From positions 375,380 to 439,379 of the forward strand of contig NZ_LMEV01000001.1 in the NCBI RefSeq assembly GCF_001426505.1: DNA of 64,000 nucleotides, given 5' to 3'. Within the stretch, counting starts at the first letter, position 1. Every line of letters starts with the position of its first letter. Below, one piece after another: positions 36,611 to 44,871 of this stretch. The translations under genes and the position numbers were made by a program. This DNA is from Variovorax sp. Root473 (GTDB lineage: Bacteria; Pseudomonadota; Gammaproteobacteria; Burkholderiales; Burkholderiaceae_C). The notes below the pieces were generated by a model. The model saw nothing but the letters and a program-made list of their open reading frames with translations, was not told where the DNA came from and ran no database searches.

Positions 36611-37393
36611 ATGACAAAGATCAAGAAATCCCTGCACACCGAGCTCGGCCACAGCACGCCCGACAAGATCACCGTGCGCGGGCGCGACCTGCCCTCCGAA
36701 ATCCTCGGCCACCTCAACCTGGGCGACATGGCCTTCCTGGAGCTGACGGGCCGCATTCCGACGCCGCAGGAATCCGTGACCTTCAACGCCATCGTCGTCA
36801 CGCTGGTGGAACACGGCGTCACGCCCAGCGCGCTGGCCGCGCGGCTCACCTACGCCGGTGCGCCCGAAGCCTTGCAGGCCGCCGTGGCCGCCGGCCTGTG
36901 CGGGCTGGGCACCGTGTTCGTGGGCAGCACCGAAGGCGCCGCGAAGATGCTGTACGAGGCCATTCCCTTCGGCGAGAAGCCGAGCCGCCCGCTGGCCGAC
37001 ATGGCAAAGGACATCGTGGCCGACCACCGCGCACGCAAGCTCATCGTGCCGGGCCTGGGTCATCCGCTGCACAAGCCGATCGATCCGCGCACGCCGCGCC
37101 TGTTCCAGATCGCGGCGGAGAACGGTCTCTCCAGCCACTACGTCGCGCTGATGCAGGCGGTGCAGGAAGAGGCCGAGCGCGTGTCGGGCAAGTCGCTGCC
37201 GATCAACGCCACGGGTGCCGTCGGCGCGATTGCGGCCGAGTTCGGCTTTCCGTGGAAGATCATTCGCGGCTTCGGCGTGATGGCGCGCGCCATCGGCCTG
37301 GTGGGCCACATCCTCGAGGAGATCGACGACCCGATGGCCGTCGAGATCTGGCAACGCGTAGAAAAGGAAGCCGGCGGCCCCCGCCAGGACTGA
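36611..37393 (+). CDS. Citryl-CoA-lyase-like protein of the citrate synthase family
   Basis: A 260-residue protein with citrate-synthase fold features: LHTELGHSTPDKITVRGRDL, a GLGHPLHKPIDPRTPRLF histidine loop and the late RGFGVMARAIGLVGHILEE with its acidic residues. It is shorter than true citrate synthases (about 370-430 residues) and similar in size to proteins annotated citryl-CoA lyase. It would cleave or form a C-C bond in a CoA-bound acid. The ATG at 36611 is the family start. It opens an operon with an acyl-CoA dehydrogenase (5-bp gap) and MmgE/PrpD. Confidence 0.8.
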   Translation: MTKIKKSLHTELGHSTPDKITVRGRDLPSEILGHLNLGDMAFLELTGRIPTPQESVTFNAIVVTLVEHGVTPSALAARLTYAGAPEALQAAVAAGLCGLGTVFVGSTEGAAKMLYEAIPFGEKPSRPLADMAKDIVADHRARKLIVPGLGHPLHKPIDPRTPRLFQIAAENGLSSHYVALMQAVQEEAERVSGKSLPINATGAVGAIAAEFGFPWKIIRGFGVMARAIGLVGHILEEIDDPMAVEIWQRVEKEAGGPRQD

Positions 37394-37398
37394 GCACG

Positions 37399-38559
37399 AT
37401 GACTTCGACCGACAACCGTTTTCCCGACATCCGCGACGCCGTGCGCGACCTGTGCGCGCAGTTTCCCAACGAGTACTTCCGCAAGGTCGACGAGGCACGC
37501 GGCTACCCCGCCGAGTTCGTCGACGCGCTCACCAAGGCCGGCTGGATGGCCGCGCTGATTCCGCAAGAGTACGGCGGCTCGGGCCTGGGCCTGACCGAAG
37601 CCTCGGTGATCATGGAAGAGATCAACCGCTGCGGCGGCAACTCGGGCGCCTGCCACGGCCAGATGTACAACATGGGCACGCTGCTGCGCCACGGCAGCGA
37701 GGCACAGAAGCGCCAGTACCTGCCCCAGATCGCCAGCGGCGAGCTGCGCCTGCAGTCGATGGGCGTGACCGAGCCGACCACCGGCACCGACACCACGAAG
37801 ATCAAGACCACCGCCGTGAAGAAGGGCGACCGCTATGTGGTCAACGGGCAGAAGGTGTGGATCTCGCGCATCCAGCATTCGGACCTGATGATCCTGCTGG
37901 CGCGCACCACGCCGCTGGCGGACGTGAAGAAGAAGTCCGAAGGCATGTCGATCTTCATCGTCGACCTGCGCGAGGCTACGGCCAAGGGCATGACGGTGCG
38001 CCCCATCCTCAACATGGTGAACCACGAGACCAACGAGCTGTTCTTCGAGAACCTCGAGATCCCGGCGGAGAACCTCATCGGCGAGGAAGGCCAGGGCTTC
38101 AAGTACATCCTCGACGGGCTGAATGCCGAGCGCACGCTGATCGCGGCCGAGTGCATCGGCGACGGCTACTGGTTCATCGACAAGGTGACGGCCTACACGA
38201 AGGACCGCGTGGTGTTCGGCCGGCCCATCGGCCAGAACCAGGGCGTGCAGTTTCCGATTGCCGAAGCCTTCATCGAGACCGAGGCCGCGAACCTGATGCG
38301 CTACGAGGCCTGCCGCCTGTTCGACGCGCGCCAGCCCTGCGGCGCGCAGGCCAACATGGCGAAGTACCTCGCGGCCAAGGCGAGCTGGGAGGCGGCCAAT
38401 GCGTGCCTGCAGTTCCACGGCGGCTTCGGCTTTGCATGCGAATACGACATCGAACGCAAGTTCCGCGAGACGCGGCTGTACCAGGTGGCGCCGATCTCGA
38501 CGAATCTCATCCTGAGCTACGTGGCGGAGCACATGCTCGGCCTGCCACGCTCGTTCTGA
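37399..38559 (+). CDS. Acyl-CoA dehydrogenase
   Basis: A 386-residue FAD enzyme introducing an alpha,beta double bond in an acyl-CoA. Family marks are TEPTTGTDTTKIKTTA at the first signature, VNGQKVWISRIQHSDLMIL, and the C-terminal QFHGGFGFACEYDIERKFRETRLYQVAPISTNLIL. The usual AGSD of the first signature reads TGTD. The IGGT(S/A)EI motif near the C-terminus is replaced by VAPISTNL, marking a distinct branch. It lies in an operon between the lyase-like gene and MmgE/PrpD. It probably acts in the same route as the tandem dehydrogenase in the divergent operon. Confidence 0.93.
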   Translation: MTSTDNRFPDIRDAVRDLCAQFPNEYFRKVDEARGYPAEFVDALTKAGWMAALIPQEYGGSGLGLTEASVIMEEINRCGGNSGACHGQMYNMGTLLRHGSEAQKRQYLPQIASGELRLQSMGVTEPTTGTDTTKIKTTAVKKGDRYVVNGQKVWISRIQHSDLMILLARTTPLADVKKKSEGMSIFIVDLREATAKGMTVRPILNMVNHETNELFFENLEIPAENLIGEEGQGFKYILDGLNAERTLIAAECIGDGYWFIDKVTAYTKDRVVFGRPIGQNQGVQFPIAEAFIETEAANLMRYEACRLFDARQPCGAQANMAKYLAAKASWEAANACLQFHGGFGFACEYDIERKFRETRLYQVAPISTNLILSYVAEHMLGLPRSF

Positions 38560-38569
38560 AGGACTGCAC

Positions 38570-39931
38570 ATGAACGCCATCGACCACCCCAGCAAGGCGC
38601 TTGCGACCTTCGCGGCCGAGCTGAAGTTCGCCGACATTCCCGCGCCCGTGCTGCGCCGCACCGAAGACCTGATGCTCGACTGGCTCGGCTCGGTGCTCGC
38701 GGCCCGCACGGCGCGGCCGATACGCAGCATCGAGCGCTTCGCGCAGATGATGGGCCCCGCTGAAGGCCCGAGCGAAATCCTCACCTCGCGGCGCACCAGC
38801 TCGCCGTTGTTCGCGGCGATGGTCAACGCGGCGGCCTCGCACTACGTGGAGCAGGACGATGTGCACAACGGCTCGGTGTTCCACCCGGCCGCCGTCGTCA
38901 TCGCACCCGCGCTGGCCGTGGCGCAGAGCCTCGGCGCCAGCGGCGCGCAGCTGCTGACGGCCGTGGTCGCGGGCTACGAGGTGGGCATCCGCGTCGGCGA
39001 GTTCCTCGGCCGATCGCACTACCGCACCTTCCACACCACGGCGACGGCGGGCACGCTCGCGGCGGCCGCGGCGGTCGGTCGCCTGCTCGAGCTGTCGCCG
39101 CAGCAGATGCTGCATGCCTTCGGCTCGGCCGGCACGCAGTCGGCCGGTGTGTGGGAGTTCCTGCGCGACGCGGCCGACTCGAAGCAGCTGCACTGCGCGC
39201 ACGCGGCCGCCAGCGGGCTGATGTCGGCCTACCTCGCGCAGGACGGCTTCACGGGCGCGGCGAAGATCCTCGAAGGCGCGCAGGGGCTGGGCGTGGGCAT
39301 GTCGAGCGACGCCGATCCCGCCAAGCTCACCGATGGCCTGGGCACGCGCTGGACGCTGGCCGAGACCTCGTTCAAGTACCACGCCTCCTGCCGCCACACG
39401 CACCCTGCCGCCGACGCGCTGCTGCAGGTGATGGAACAGAACCAGCTCAAGCCGACAGACGTGTCCCAGGTCACGACCCACGTGCACCAGGGCGCCATCG
39501 ACGTGCTGGGCTGTGTGACGGTGCCCGCCACGGTGCACCAGGGCAAGTTCTCGATGGGCACGGTGCTGGGCCTGATCGCCGTGCACGGCCGCGCGGGCCT
39601 GGGCGAGTTCGACCGCGACTTTCTCTCGCCCGAGGTCTCGGCCTTCCGCGAAAAGGTGACGATGGCGCTCGATGACGAGGTCGACACCGCCTACCCCGCG
39701 CGCTGGATCGGCAAGGTCAGCGTGCACACCGCCGACGGCCGCACGCTGGCCGGCCGCGTCGACGAACCCAAGGGCGACCCCGGCAACAGCCTGAGCCGCG
39801 CCGAGATCGAGGACAAGATGCAGCGCCTCGCGCACTACGGCGAAGGCGCGACGGCCGACGAAGCGAAGGCGCTGTGCGAGCGCGTCTGGCAGCTCGCCGA
39901 CACGGCCCGCGTGGGCCGCTGGCTCGGCTGA
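38570..39931 (+). CDS. MmgE/PrpD-family dehydratase or decarboxylase
   Basis: A 453-residue protein of the MmgE/PrpD family, which includes 2-methylcitrate dehydratase and aconitate decarboxylase. It has the family opening LATFAAELKFADIPAPVLRRTEDLMLDWLG. Also visible are HYVEQDDVHNGSVFHPAAVVIAPALA, GYEVGIRVGEFLG and FHTTATAGTLAAAAAVG. It is the third gene of the plus-strand operon, 10 bp after the dehydrogenase. It probably handles a di- or tricarboxylate in the route, but whether it hydrates, dehydrates or decarboxylates cannot be read. Confidence 0.9.
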   Translation: MNAIDHPSKALATFAAELKFADIPAPVLRRTEDLMLDWLGSVLAARTARPIRSIERFAQMMGPAEGPSEILTSRRTSSPLFAAMVNAAASHYVEQDDVHNGSVFHPAAVVIAPALAVAQSLGASGAQLLTAVVAGYEVGIRVGEFLGRSHYRTFHTTATAGTLAAAAAVGRLLELSPQQMLHAFGSAGTQSAGVWEFLRDAADSKQLHCAHAAASGLMSAYLAQDGFTGAAKILEGAQGLGVGMSSDADPAKLTDGLGTRWTLAETSFKYHASCRHTHPAADALLQVMEQNQLKPTDVSQVTTHVHQGAIDVLGCVTVPATVHQGKFSMGTVLGLIAVHGRAGLGEFDRDFLSPEVSAFREKVTMALDDEVDTAYPARWIGKVSVHTADGRTLAGRVDEPKGDPGNSLSRAEIEDKMQRLAHYGEGATADEAKALCERVWQLADTARVGRWLG

Positions 39932-39941
39932 GGCCGTTCGT

Positions 39942-40649
39942 TCAGGCGAACAGCCGGCCCTGCCCCGGCGAGCGCGCATCGAGCCCCGCGGTGCGCACGA
40001 GGTCCCAGAAGCCCGCGGGCGAGCTGGACACCACGGGCACCTGCAGGCGCGCCTCGACCTCGCGCACGGCATCGAGCGTGACGAGGCCGCCGCACGAGAT
40101 GAGGAGGCCATCGGCGCCGGGCTGGTCGTCGAACACCTTCAGGCACAGGTCGACCAGCACCTCGGTCGACACCTGGCCCACCGCCTGCACGTCGGAGATG
40201 GCCAGGCCTTCGAGTGCGAGCGGTTCGAAATCGCTCTGCTCGAGGTAGGTGCGCAGCTGCGCGTTGACCTCGTCGATGTAGGCCGTGGCAACGGCCACGC
40301 GCCGCACCTTCAGGTGACGCAGTCCCGCGACGACCGCGTCGCTCATGGTCGTGCAGGGCAGGCTTGTCGCCTGTTCCATCTCGCGCTTGAGTTGACGCGT
40401 GAAGGCGACGCCGCGGAAGAAGCTCAGCGAGGTGCCCATGAGGGAGACGGCGCTGGCGCCCTCTTCCTTCAACTCCAGCGCCTTGCCGATGACCGAGTCG
40501 ATCACCTCGGTGTAGCCGCGCGTGGAGATTTCGCCCAGGCCCAGGCCTTTGGCGCTGAAGCGGATGCGGTCGCCGTAGAGCAGCGGTCCGTCCACCGGCA
40601 CGGCGCCGGCCGCGGGAGGAACGATGAGGCCGAGATGGGGCTGCGTCAC
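39942..40649 (-). CDS. Arylmalonate decarboxylase-like enzyme of the Asp/Glu racemase superfamily
   Basis: A 235-residue cytoplasmic enzyme. It closely follows the arylmalonate decarboxylase (AMDase, EC 4.1.1.76) pattern as I know it: GLIVPPAAGAVP at the dioxyanion end, SLMGTSLSFFRG with G72, ATAYIDEVN, LLISCGGLVTLDAV with the single catalytic C186, and VVSSSPAGFWD. Racemases of this superfamily keep two cysteines; here position 72 is Gly, as in AMDase (Gly74/Cys188 in Bordetella). The start is GTG at 40649, one base after the stop of the upstream Bug gene. Cluster partners are a Bug receptor and an enolase-superfamily enzyme. Maleate isomerase is the alternative, but it needs a second Cys. 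Confidence 0.82.
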   Translation of the reverse strand: MTQPHLGLIVPPAAGAVPVDGPLLYGDRIRFSAKGLGLGEISTRGYTEVIDSVIGKALELKEEGASAVSLMGTSLSFFRGVAFTRQLKREMEQATSLPCTTMSDAVVAGLRHLKVRRVAVATAYIDEVNAQLRTYLEQSDFEPLALEGLAISDVQAVGQVSTEVLVDLCLKVFDDQPGADGLLISCGGLVTLDAVREVEARLQVPVVSSSPAGFWDLVRTAGLDARSPGQGRLFA

Positions 40650-40650
40650 C

Positions 40651-41658
40651 TCAGTTCCCCTCCGCCACGATGCGCTGGTCCGTGATGATGCGTTTCCATC
40701 GCGTCGTTTCCTCCGCCATGTCCTTGCCCAGCTGGGCCGGCGTGGCATAGGCGCGCAGCGTGCCTTGCGCGGCCGCGGCCGTGCCCGTCTCGGGCATGTC
40801 GAGCACGGTCTTCACCGCCGCCGAGAGCTTGTCGACCACATCGTTGGGCGTGCCCGCCGGTGCCAACAGGAAGATGCGCGGCGCCACGTCGAAGCCGGGC
40901 AGGGCCTCGGCCAGCGGCGCGACGCTTTCGGCGCCTTCGAGCTTCGCGTTGTTCAGCAGCGCCAGCGCGCGCAGCTTGCCGGCCTTCGACTGCGCCATGG
41001 CAGCGGTGGCGCTCACCACGCCCAGCGGCACCTGGCCGCCGACCACGTCGGGCACGATCTGCGCCGCGCCGCGGTACGGCACATGCACCACGAACGCACC
41101 CGTGGATTGCTTGAGCATCTCGAAGCCCAGGTGCTGCACGGTGCCGACGCCCGACGACGCGTAGGAGTAACGGCCCGGATGCGCCTTGAGTTCCTTGACG
41201 AGTTCGGCGGGCGTCTTCGCCGGAAAGTCGTTGCCCGCGACGATCATCAGCGGCGACACGAAGGCGCCGGCCACGGGCTTGAAGCTGGTCAGTGGATCGA
41301 TCGCAATCTTCGGCTGCAGCAGCTTGGCGATGAGCAAGGCGCTGTCGCCCATCATCAGCGTGTAGCCGTCGGGCGGCGCCTTGGCGACGAGGTCGGCGGC
41401 GATGAGGCCGGTGGCGCCGGTGCGGTTTTCGACCAGCACCTGCTGGCCCAGCACGGCAGGCAGGCGCGCGCTGAGCATGCGCGCGACCGCATCGACGCCG
41501 CCGCCAGCCGAGTAGCCGACGACGATGCGGATGGGCTTGTCGGGAAACTTCTGCGCCCACGCGGCGGGCGCGGCGGCCAGCAGGCCGGCCAGGGCCAGGG
41601 CGGCCCGCAAGGCATGACGGCGCGAGGGCCGCATGGCATCTGTTTTTCTGTCGTTCAT
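40651..41658 (-). CDS. Bug-family tripartite tricarboxylate receptor, AMDase cluster
   Basis: A 335-residue periplasmic receptor. An N-terminal basic stretch with paired arginines (RPSRRHALRAALALAGLLAA) may be a Tat-type signal ending at AWAQ. Mature motifs are IVVGYSAGGGVDAVARMLSARLP, ENRTGATGLIAADLVAKAPPDGYTL and HVPYRGAAQIVPDVVGGQ. It lies between the enolase-superfamily gene (72-bp gap) and the AMDase-like gene (1-bp gap). This suggests capture of a malonate- or hydroxy-acid-type substrate. Confidence 0.92.
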   Translation of the reverse strand: MNDRKTDAMRPSRRHALRAALALAGLLAAAPAAWAQKFPDKPIRIVVGYSAGGGVDAVARMLSARLPAVLGQQVLVENRTGATGLIAADLVAKAPPDGYTLMMGDSALLIAKLLQPKIAIDPLTSFKPVAGAFVSPLMIVAGNDFPAKTPAELVKELKAHPGRYSYASSGVGTVQHLGFEMLKQSTGAFVVHVPYRGAAQIVPDVVGGQVPLGVVSATAAMAQSKAGKLRALALLNNAKLEGAESVAPLAEALPGFDVAPRIFLLAPAGTPNDVVDKLSAAVKTVLDMPETGTAAAAQGTLRAYATPAQLGKDMAEETTRWKRIITDQRIVAEGN

Positions 41659-41730
41659 CTTGTCTCCGTGGTGGTCGGGGTTCGCCGGCCGTCTGCGCGG
41701 CCTGGTCGTGTTCTGAACTGTCCTGGCGCG

Positions 41731-42885
41731 TCAGGCCTTTCCCTTGCCGTGCGACGTGGGCAGCTTCGCGAGTTCGCGCACGCGCTCGGCGTTGGGCGTG
41801 AAGCCCAGGCCCGGCGCCTCGGGCAGCGTGAGCCAGCCCTGGTCGGGCACGGGCAGGCCGTCGAAGATCTGCTTGAGCATCTGCACCGCGACGTAGTGGT
41901 ACTCGACCAGCCCGCCGTTGGACACGCCCGCGTGCAGGTGCATGTTGTGGAAGGGCCAGGCGCCGCCGTTGTCGATCGGCACGTTGAAGGCGGCGGCCAT
42001 GCCCGCGATCTTCAGGCACTGCGAGTAGCCGCCCGAGATGGTCACGTTGGGCTGCAGCACGTCGGCCGCCTGGTTCACCAGCAGGTCGCGGAAGCGGAAG
42101 GCCAGGCCTTCGTTCTGCCCGCAGGCCAGCGGGATGCGCGTGCGCGCGCGCAGCTGCGCCATCTGGCGCACGTCGTTCTGCGTGAGCGGCTCCTCGAAGA
42201 AACTGATGCCGTAGGGCTCGATGCGCTGCGCGAGCTCGGTGGCGTGGAACAGGTCGAGGCCGCAGTTGGCATCGACGTAGAGCTTGACGTCGGGGCCCAC
42301 GGCCTCGCGCACGGCGGCGACGCGGCGCACGTCTTCGGCGATGACTTCGTCGAGCGGACGCGGCTCGTCGCGGCGGGCAAGTGCGTGGTTGCCGACGGTC
42401 ATCTTCAGGCGCTGGAAGCCTTGCGACACCCACAGCCTGGCGGCGGCGGCGAGCTGGTCGCGCTCGAAGAAGCCAAAGCCGAAGGTGGCGTACACCGGCA
42501 CCTTGGCGCGCGCGCCGCCGAACAGGCGCCACAGCGGCTGACCGAGCGCCTTGCCCTTCAGGTCCCACAGCGCGATGTCGAGCGCGGCGATGGTGTGGCT
42601 CGCATAGCCGGTCTGGCCGCGCGGCGAGAGCAGCCAGTAGAGCTTCTCCCACAGGCGTTCGGTGGCCATCGGGTCTTCGCCGATCAGCGCGGGGCCGGCC
42701 ACTTCGCGCACGGCGGCGGCAATGATTTCTTCTTCGGTGATGGCCGTCATGCCGTGGCCGACGAGGCCGGTGTCGGTCTCGATCTCGGTGAGGCACAGCG
42801 ACAGCGAGGTCTGCTTGTTCAGGCCGACCACGTCGATGGTCACGGGGATGTTCAGCGGCGTGGCGCTGACGCGGATGATCTTCAA
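41731..42885 (-). CDS. Mandelate racemase / muconate lactonizing enzyme family protein
   Basis: A 384-residue enolase-superfamily enzyme. The N-terminal capping domain covers about 1-125. The barrel has RLKMTVGN as the first base strand, then metal ligands in YVDANCGLD, SFFEEPL and ACGQNEGLAF. A late NGGAWPFHNMHLHAG with histidines stands where mandelate-racemase-type enzymes place their second base. The start is TTG at 42885, with a strong AGGAG Shine-Dalgarno eight bases upstream and no nearby ATG. It heads the group with Bug and AMDase-like genes. It may isomerise or dehydrate the acid processed there; the reaction is not known. Confidence 0.88.
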   Translation of the reverse strand: MKIIRVSATPLNIPVTIDVVGLNKQTSLSLCLTEIETDTGLVGHGMTAITEEEIIAAAVREVAGPALIGEDPMATERLWEKLYWLLSPRGQTGYASHTIAALDIALWDLKGKALGQPLWRLFGGARAKVPVYATFGFGFFERDQLAAAARLWVSQGFQRLKMTVGNHALARRDEPRPLDEVIAEDVRRVAAVREAVGPDVKLYVDANCGLDLFHATELAQRIEPYGISFFEEPLTQNDVRQMAQLRARTRIPLACGQNEGLAFRFRDLLVNQAADVLQPNVTISGGYSQCLKIAGMAAAFNVPIDNGGAWPFHNMHLHAGVSNGGLVEYHYVAVQMLKQIFDGLPVPDQGWLTLPEAPGLGFTPNAERVRELAKLPTSHGKGKA

Positions 42886-43000
42886 GGGTGTCTCCTTTGG
42901 TGTGCCCGCATCTTTGCGCGAGGGCCGCGGGAGAACAATTCGTTTTTGGCGAGTTCGAGCCTTCGCGCGACGCGAAGGCTCGTTGCCCGATGGCCTCAGC

Positions 43001-43888
43001 TCAGTCGGGACGGCCGAGGTGTTCGAGCACCGAGCGCGCGGCAGCCGTGAGCTCCTGCTGGCGGCGCACGCACAGCAGGTGGCGGCGCAGCGCCCAGGGC
43101 GCGTCGAGTTTGAGGCAGCGCAGCTTGAGAATCTGCAGCTGCGGCAGGATGGCCGCATAAGGCAGCACGCCGATGCCCACGCCCTGCTCCACCATGCGGC
43201 AGACCATGTCGAAGCTGCCCACCTGCATGCGCACCTTCAGCGGCACCTGGGCCTCCAGCGCGGCGGCGAGCAGCACGCGGTGCAGCGCCGTGCCTTCGCG
43301 CACCACGATATGGTCGTGGCGCAGCACCTCCTGCACATCGATGCGCTTGCGGCGCGCCAGCGGGTGGTCGCGCGCAACCACCACGGCCAGCTCGTCGGTG
43401 CGGTAGGGCAGGCATTCGAGGCCGTCGGCCGGCGTCTGGCCCTCGATCACGCCGATGTCGGCCAGGCCGGCCTGCACGGCCTTCACCACCTCGGTGCTGG
43501 CGCGCTCCTGCAGGTCGATCTTGAGCACCGGGTGCAGGCGCAGGAACGAGCCGATCTGCGCCGGCAAAAACTGCGCGATCGTCGACGCGTTGGCCGTGAT
43601 GCTGACCACGCCCGCCACGCCGTTCTGGAAATCGTCGAGCTCGGCGCCCAGCCGGTCCATGGCCGAGAGCACGGCGCGCGCATGCAGCAGCAACCCATGG
43701 CCGGCCGAGGTGAGCGTGACGCCGCGCGCATGCCGCACCAGGAGCGGCAACCGGGCGCGCGCTTCGAGATCGGAGATGCGCTTGCTGGCAGCCGCCAGCG
43801 CGATGTGGCAGCGCTTGGCGCCTTCGCTGATGCTGCCGTGGTCCGACACGGCCACGAACAGGCGCAGCGATTTCAGGTCGGCGGACAT
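43001..43888 (-). CDS. LysR-family regulator, second of a tandem pair
   Basis: A 295-residue LysR regulator. The helix-turn-helix is at about 5-62 (LKSLRLFVAVSDHGSISE, then ALAAASKRISDLE) and the effector domain at about 88-290. It lies 13 bp after a related LysR gene and 115 bp before the enolase-superfamily gene, all on the same strand. It is thus co-directional rather than divergent. A role in controlling the AMDase cluster is likely from position. Confidence 0.9.
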   Translation of the reverse strand: MSADLKSLRLFVAVSDHGSISEGAKRCHIALAAASKRISDLEARARLPLLVRHARGVTLTSAGHGLLLHARAVLSAMDRLGAELDDFQNGVAGVVSITANASTIAQFLPAQIGSFLRLHPVLKIDLQERASTEVVKAVQAGLADIGVIEGQTPADGLECLPYRTDELAVVVARDHPLARRKRIDVQEVLRHDHIVVREGTALHRVLLAAALEAQVPLKVRMQVGSFDMVCRMVEQGVGIGVLPYAAILPQLQILKLRCLKLDAPWALRRHLLCVRRQQELTAAARSVLEHLGRPD

Positions 43889-43901
43889 GGCCCGTCGTGC
43901 C

Positions 43902-44792
43902 TCAGATCAAAACGAGGTGATCGAACAGCTCGCGCGCGGAGGCCGGCAGCTGCTCGCGGTTGCGCGCGATGAGCTTGAGCTCGCGCTCGGCCCATGCATC
44001 GCTCAACGGAACTGTGGCGATCCGCATCGCCATCGACAACCGCTGCGCCGACGACGACGGCAGCACGCCGACGCCCACGCCCGCTTCGATCATCAGGCAG
44101 ATGGCCTCGAAGCTGCTGACCTGGATGCGCGGGTTGAAGCCGCGCCCCGCGAGTTCGGCGCGGCGCTGCAGAAAACGATGGATGGCGCTGCCGTGGTGCA
44201 GGCCCACGTGCTGCTCGTCGAGCGTGTCGACAAAGGCCACCGAGGGCGCGCCCGCAAGGTGGTGCGTGGCCGGCACGACGAGCACGAGGTGGTTGCGCCC
44301 GAACGGGCGCGCATCGAACTCGCCGGTGTGCACGTCGCCCGCGAGGATGCCGATGTCGGCCTCGCCGTCGGCCACGGCGCGCACGATTTCTTCGCTCAGG
44401 TATTCGCGCAGGTCGACCTGCACGGCCGGGTGCTGCGTGAGAAAGCCCGCAAGTTTTTGCGGCAGGTACTCGGTGATCGAGGTCGTGTTGGCGAACACGC
44501 GCACATGGCCCTTGATGCCCTTGCCGAAGTCCTGCATGTCGCAGCGCAGGTGCTCCATCTGCTGCATCACGCGCTTGGCGTGGTAGAGCACCGCCTGCCC
44601 CGCCGCCGTGAGGCTCACGCCCTGCGCGCTGCGGTGCAGCAGCTTGCCGCCCACGGCTTCTTCCATCTGCTTGATGCGGGTGGAGGCGGCAGCCAGCGAG
44701 ATACAGGCCTTCTCTGCGCCGCGCGTGAGGCTGCGCGCGTCCGCCACGTAGACGAACAGTTTCAGGTCGAACAGGTCGAAATGCAGGTTCAC
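43902..44792 (-). CDS. LysR-family regulator, first of a tandem pair
   Basis: A 296-residue LysR regulator with helix-turn-helix at about 8-66 (FDLKLFVYVADARSLTRGAE, then SLAAASTRIKQMEE) and effector domain at about 92-290. The unusual 'LAAAS' recognition helix is shared with the gene directly downstream, so the two are probably an old tandem duplication with diverged sensors. Which transcription unit it controls is open: the AMDase cluster downstream or the SDR gene upstream. Confidence 0.9.
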   Translation of the reverse strand: MNLHFDLFDLKLFVYVADARSLTRGAEKACISLAAASTRIKQMEEAVGGKLLHRSAQGVSLTAAGQAVLYHAKRVMQQMEHLRCDMQDFGKGIKGHVRVFANTTSITEYLPQKLAGFLTQHPAVQVDLREYLSEEIVRAVADGEADIGILAGDVHTGEFDARPFGRNHLVLVVPATHHLAGAPSVAFVDTLDEQHVGLHHGSAIHRFLQRRAELAGRGFNPRIQVSSFEAICLMIEAGVGVGVLPSSSAQRLSMAMRIATVPLSDAWAERELKLIARNREQLPASARELFDHLVLI

Positions 44793-44871
44793 CGGGCGGT
44801 CAGGGGCGAAGCGGAGGGAACGTGCATTGTCCGGCGAATGGCGCTGCGCACACGGCGCTCAGGGTTTGACC

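Noticed and set aside
33095..37498. Very long open frames such as a 1467-residue minus-strand frame here, and similar frames at 17510-21229 and 2369-4789
   Set aside because: High GC leaves stop codons rare. These frames are Arg/Ala/Gly/His-rich shadows, or join a real gene to its antisense neighbour. Only the family-matching segments were kept.
40650..40748. 33-residue N-terminal extension of the AMDase-like protein
   Set aside because: It overlaps the Bug gene end in another frame and is basic low-complexity. The AMDase family begins at the GTG at 40649.
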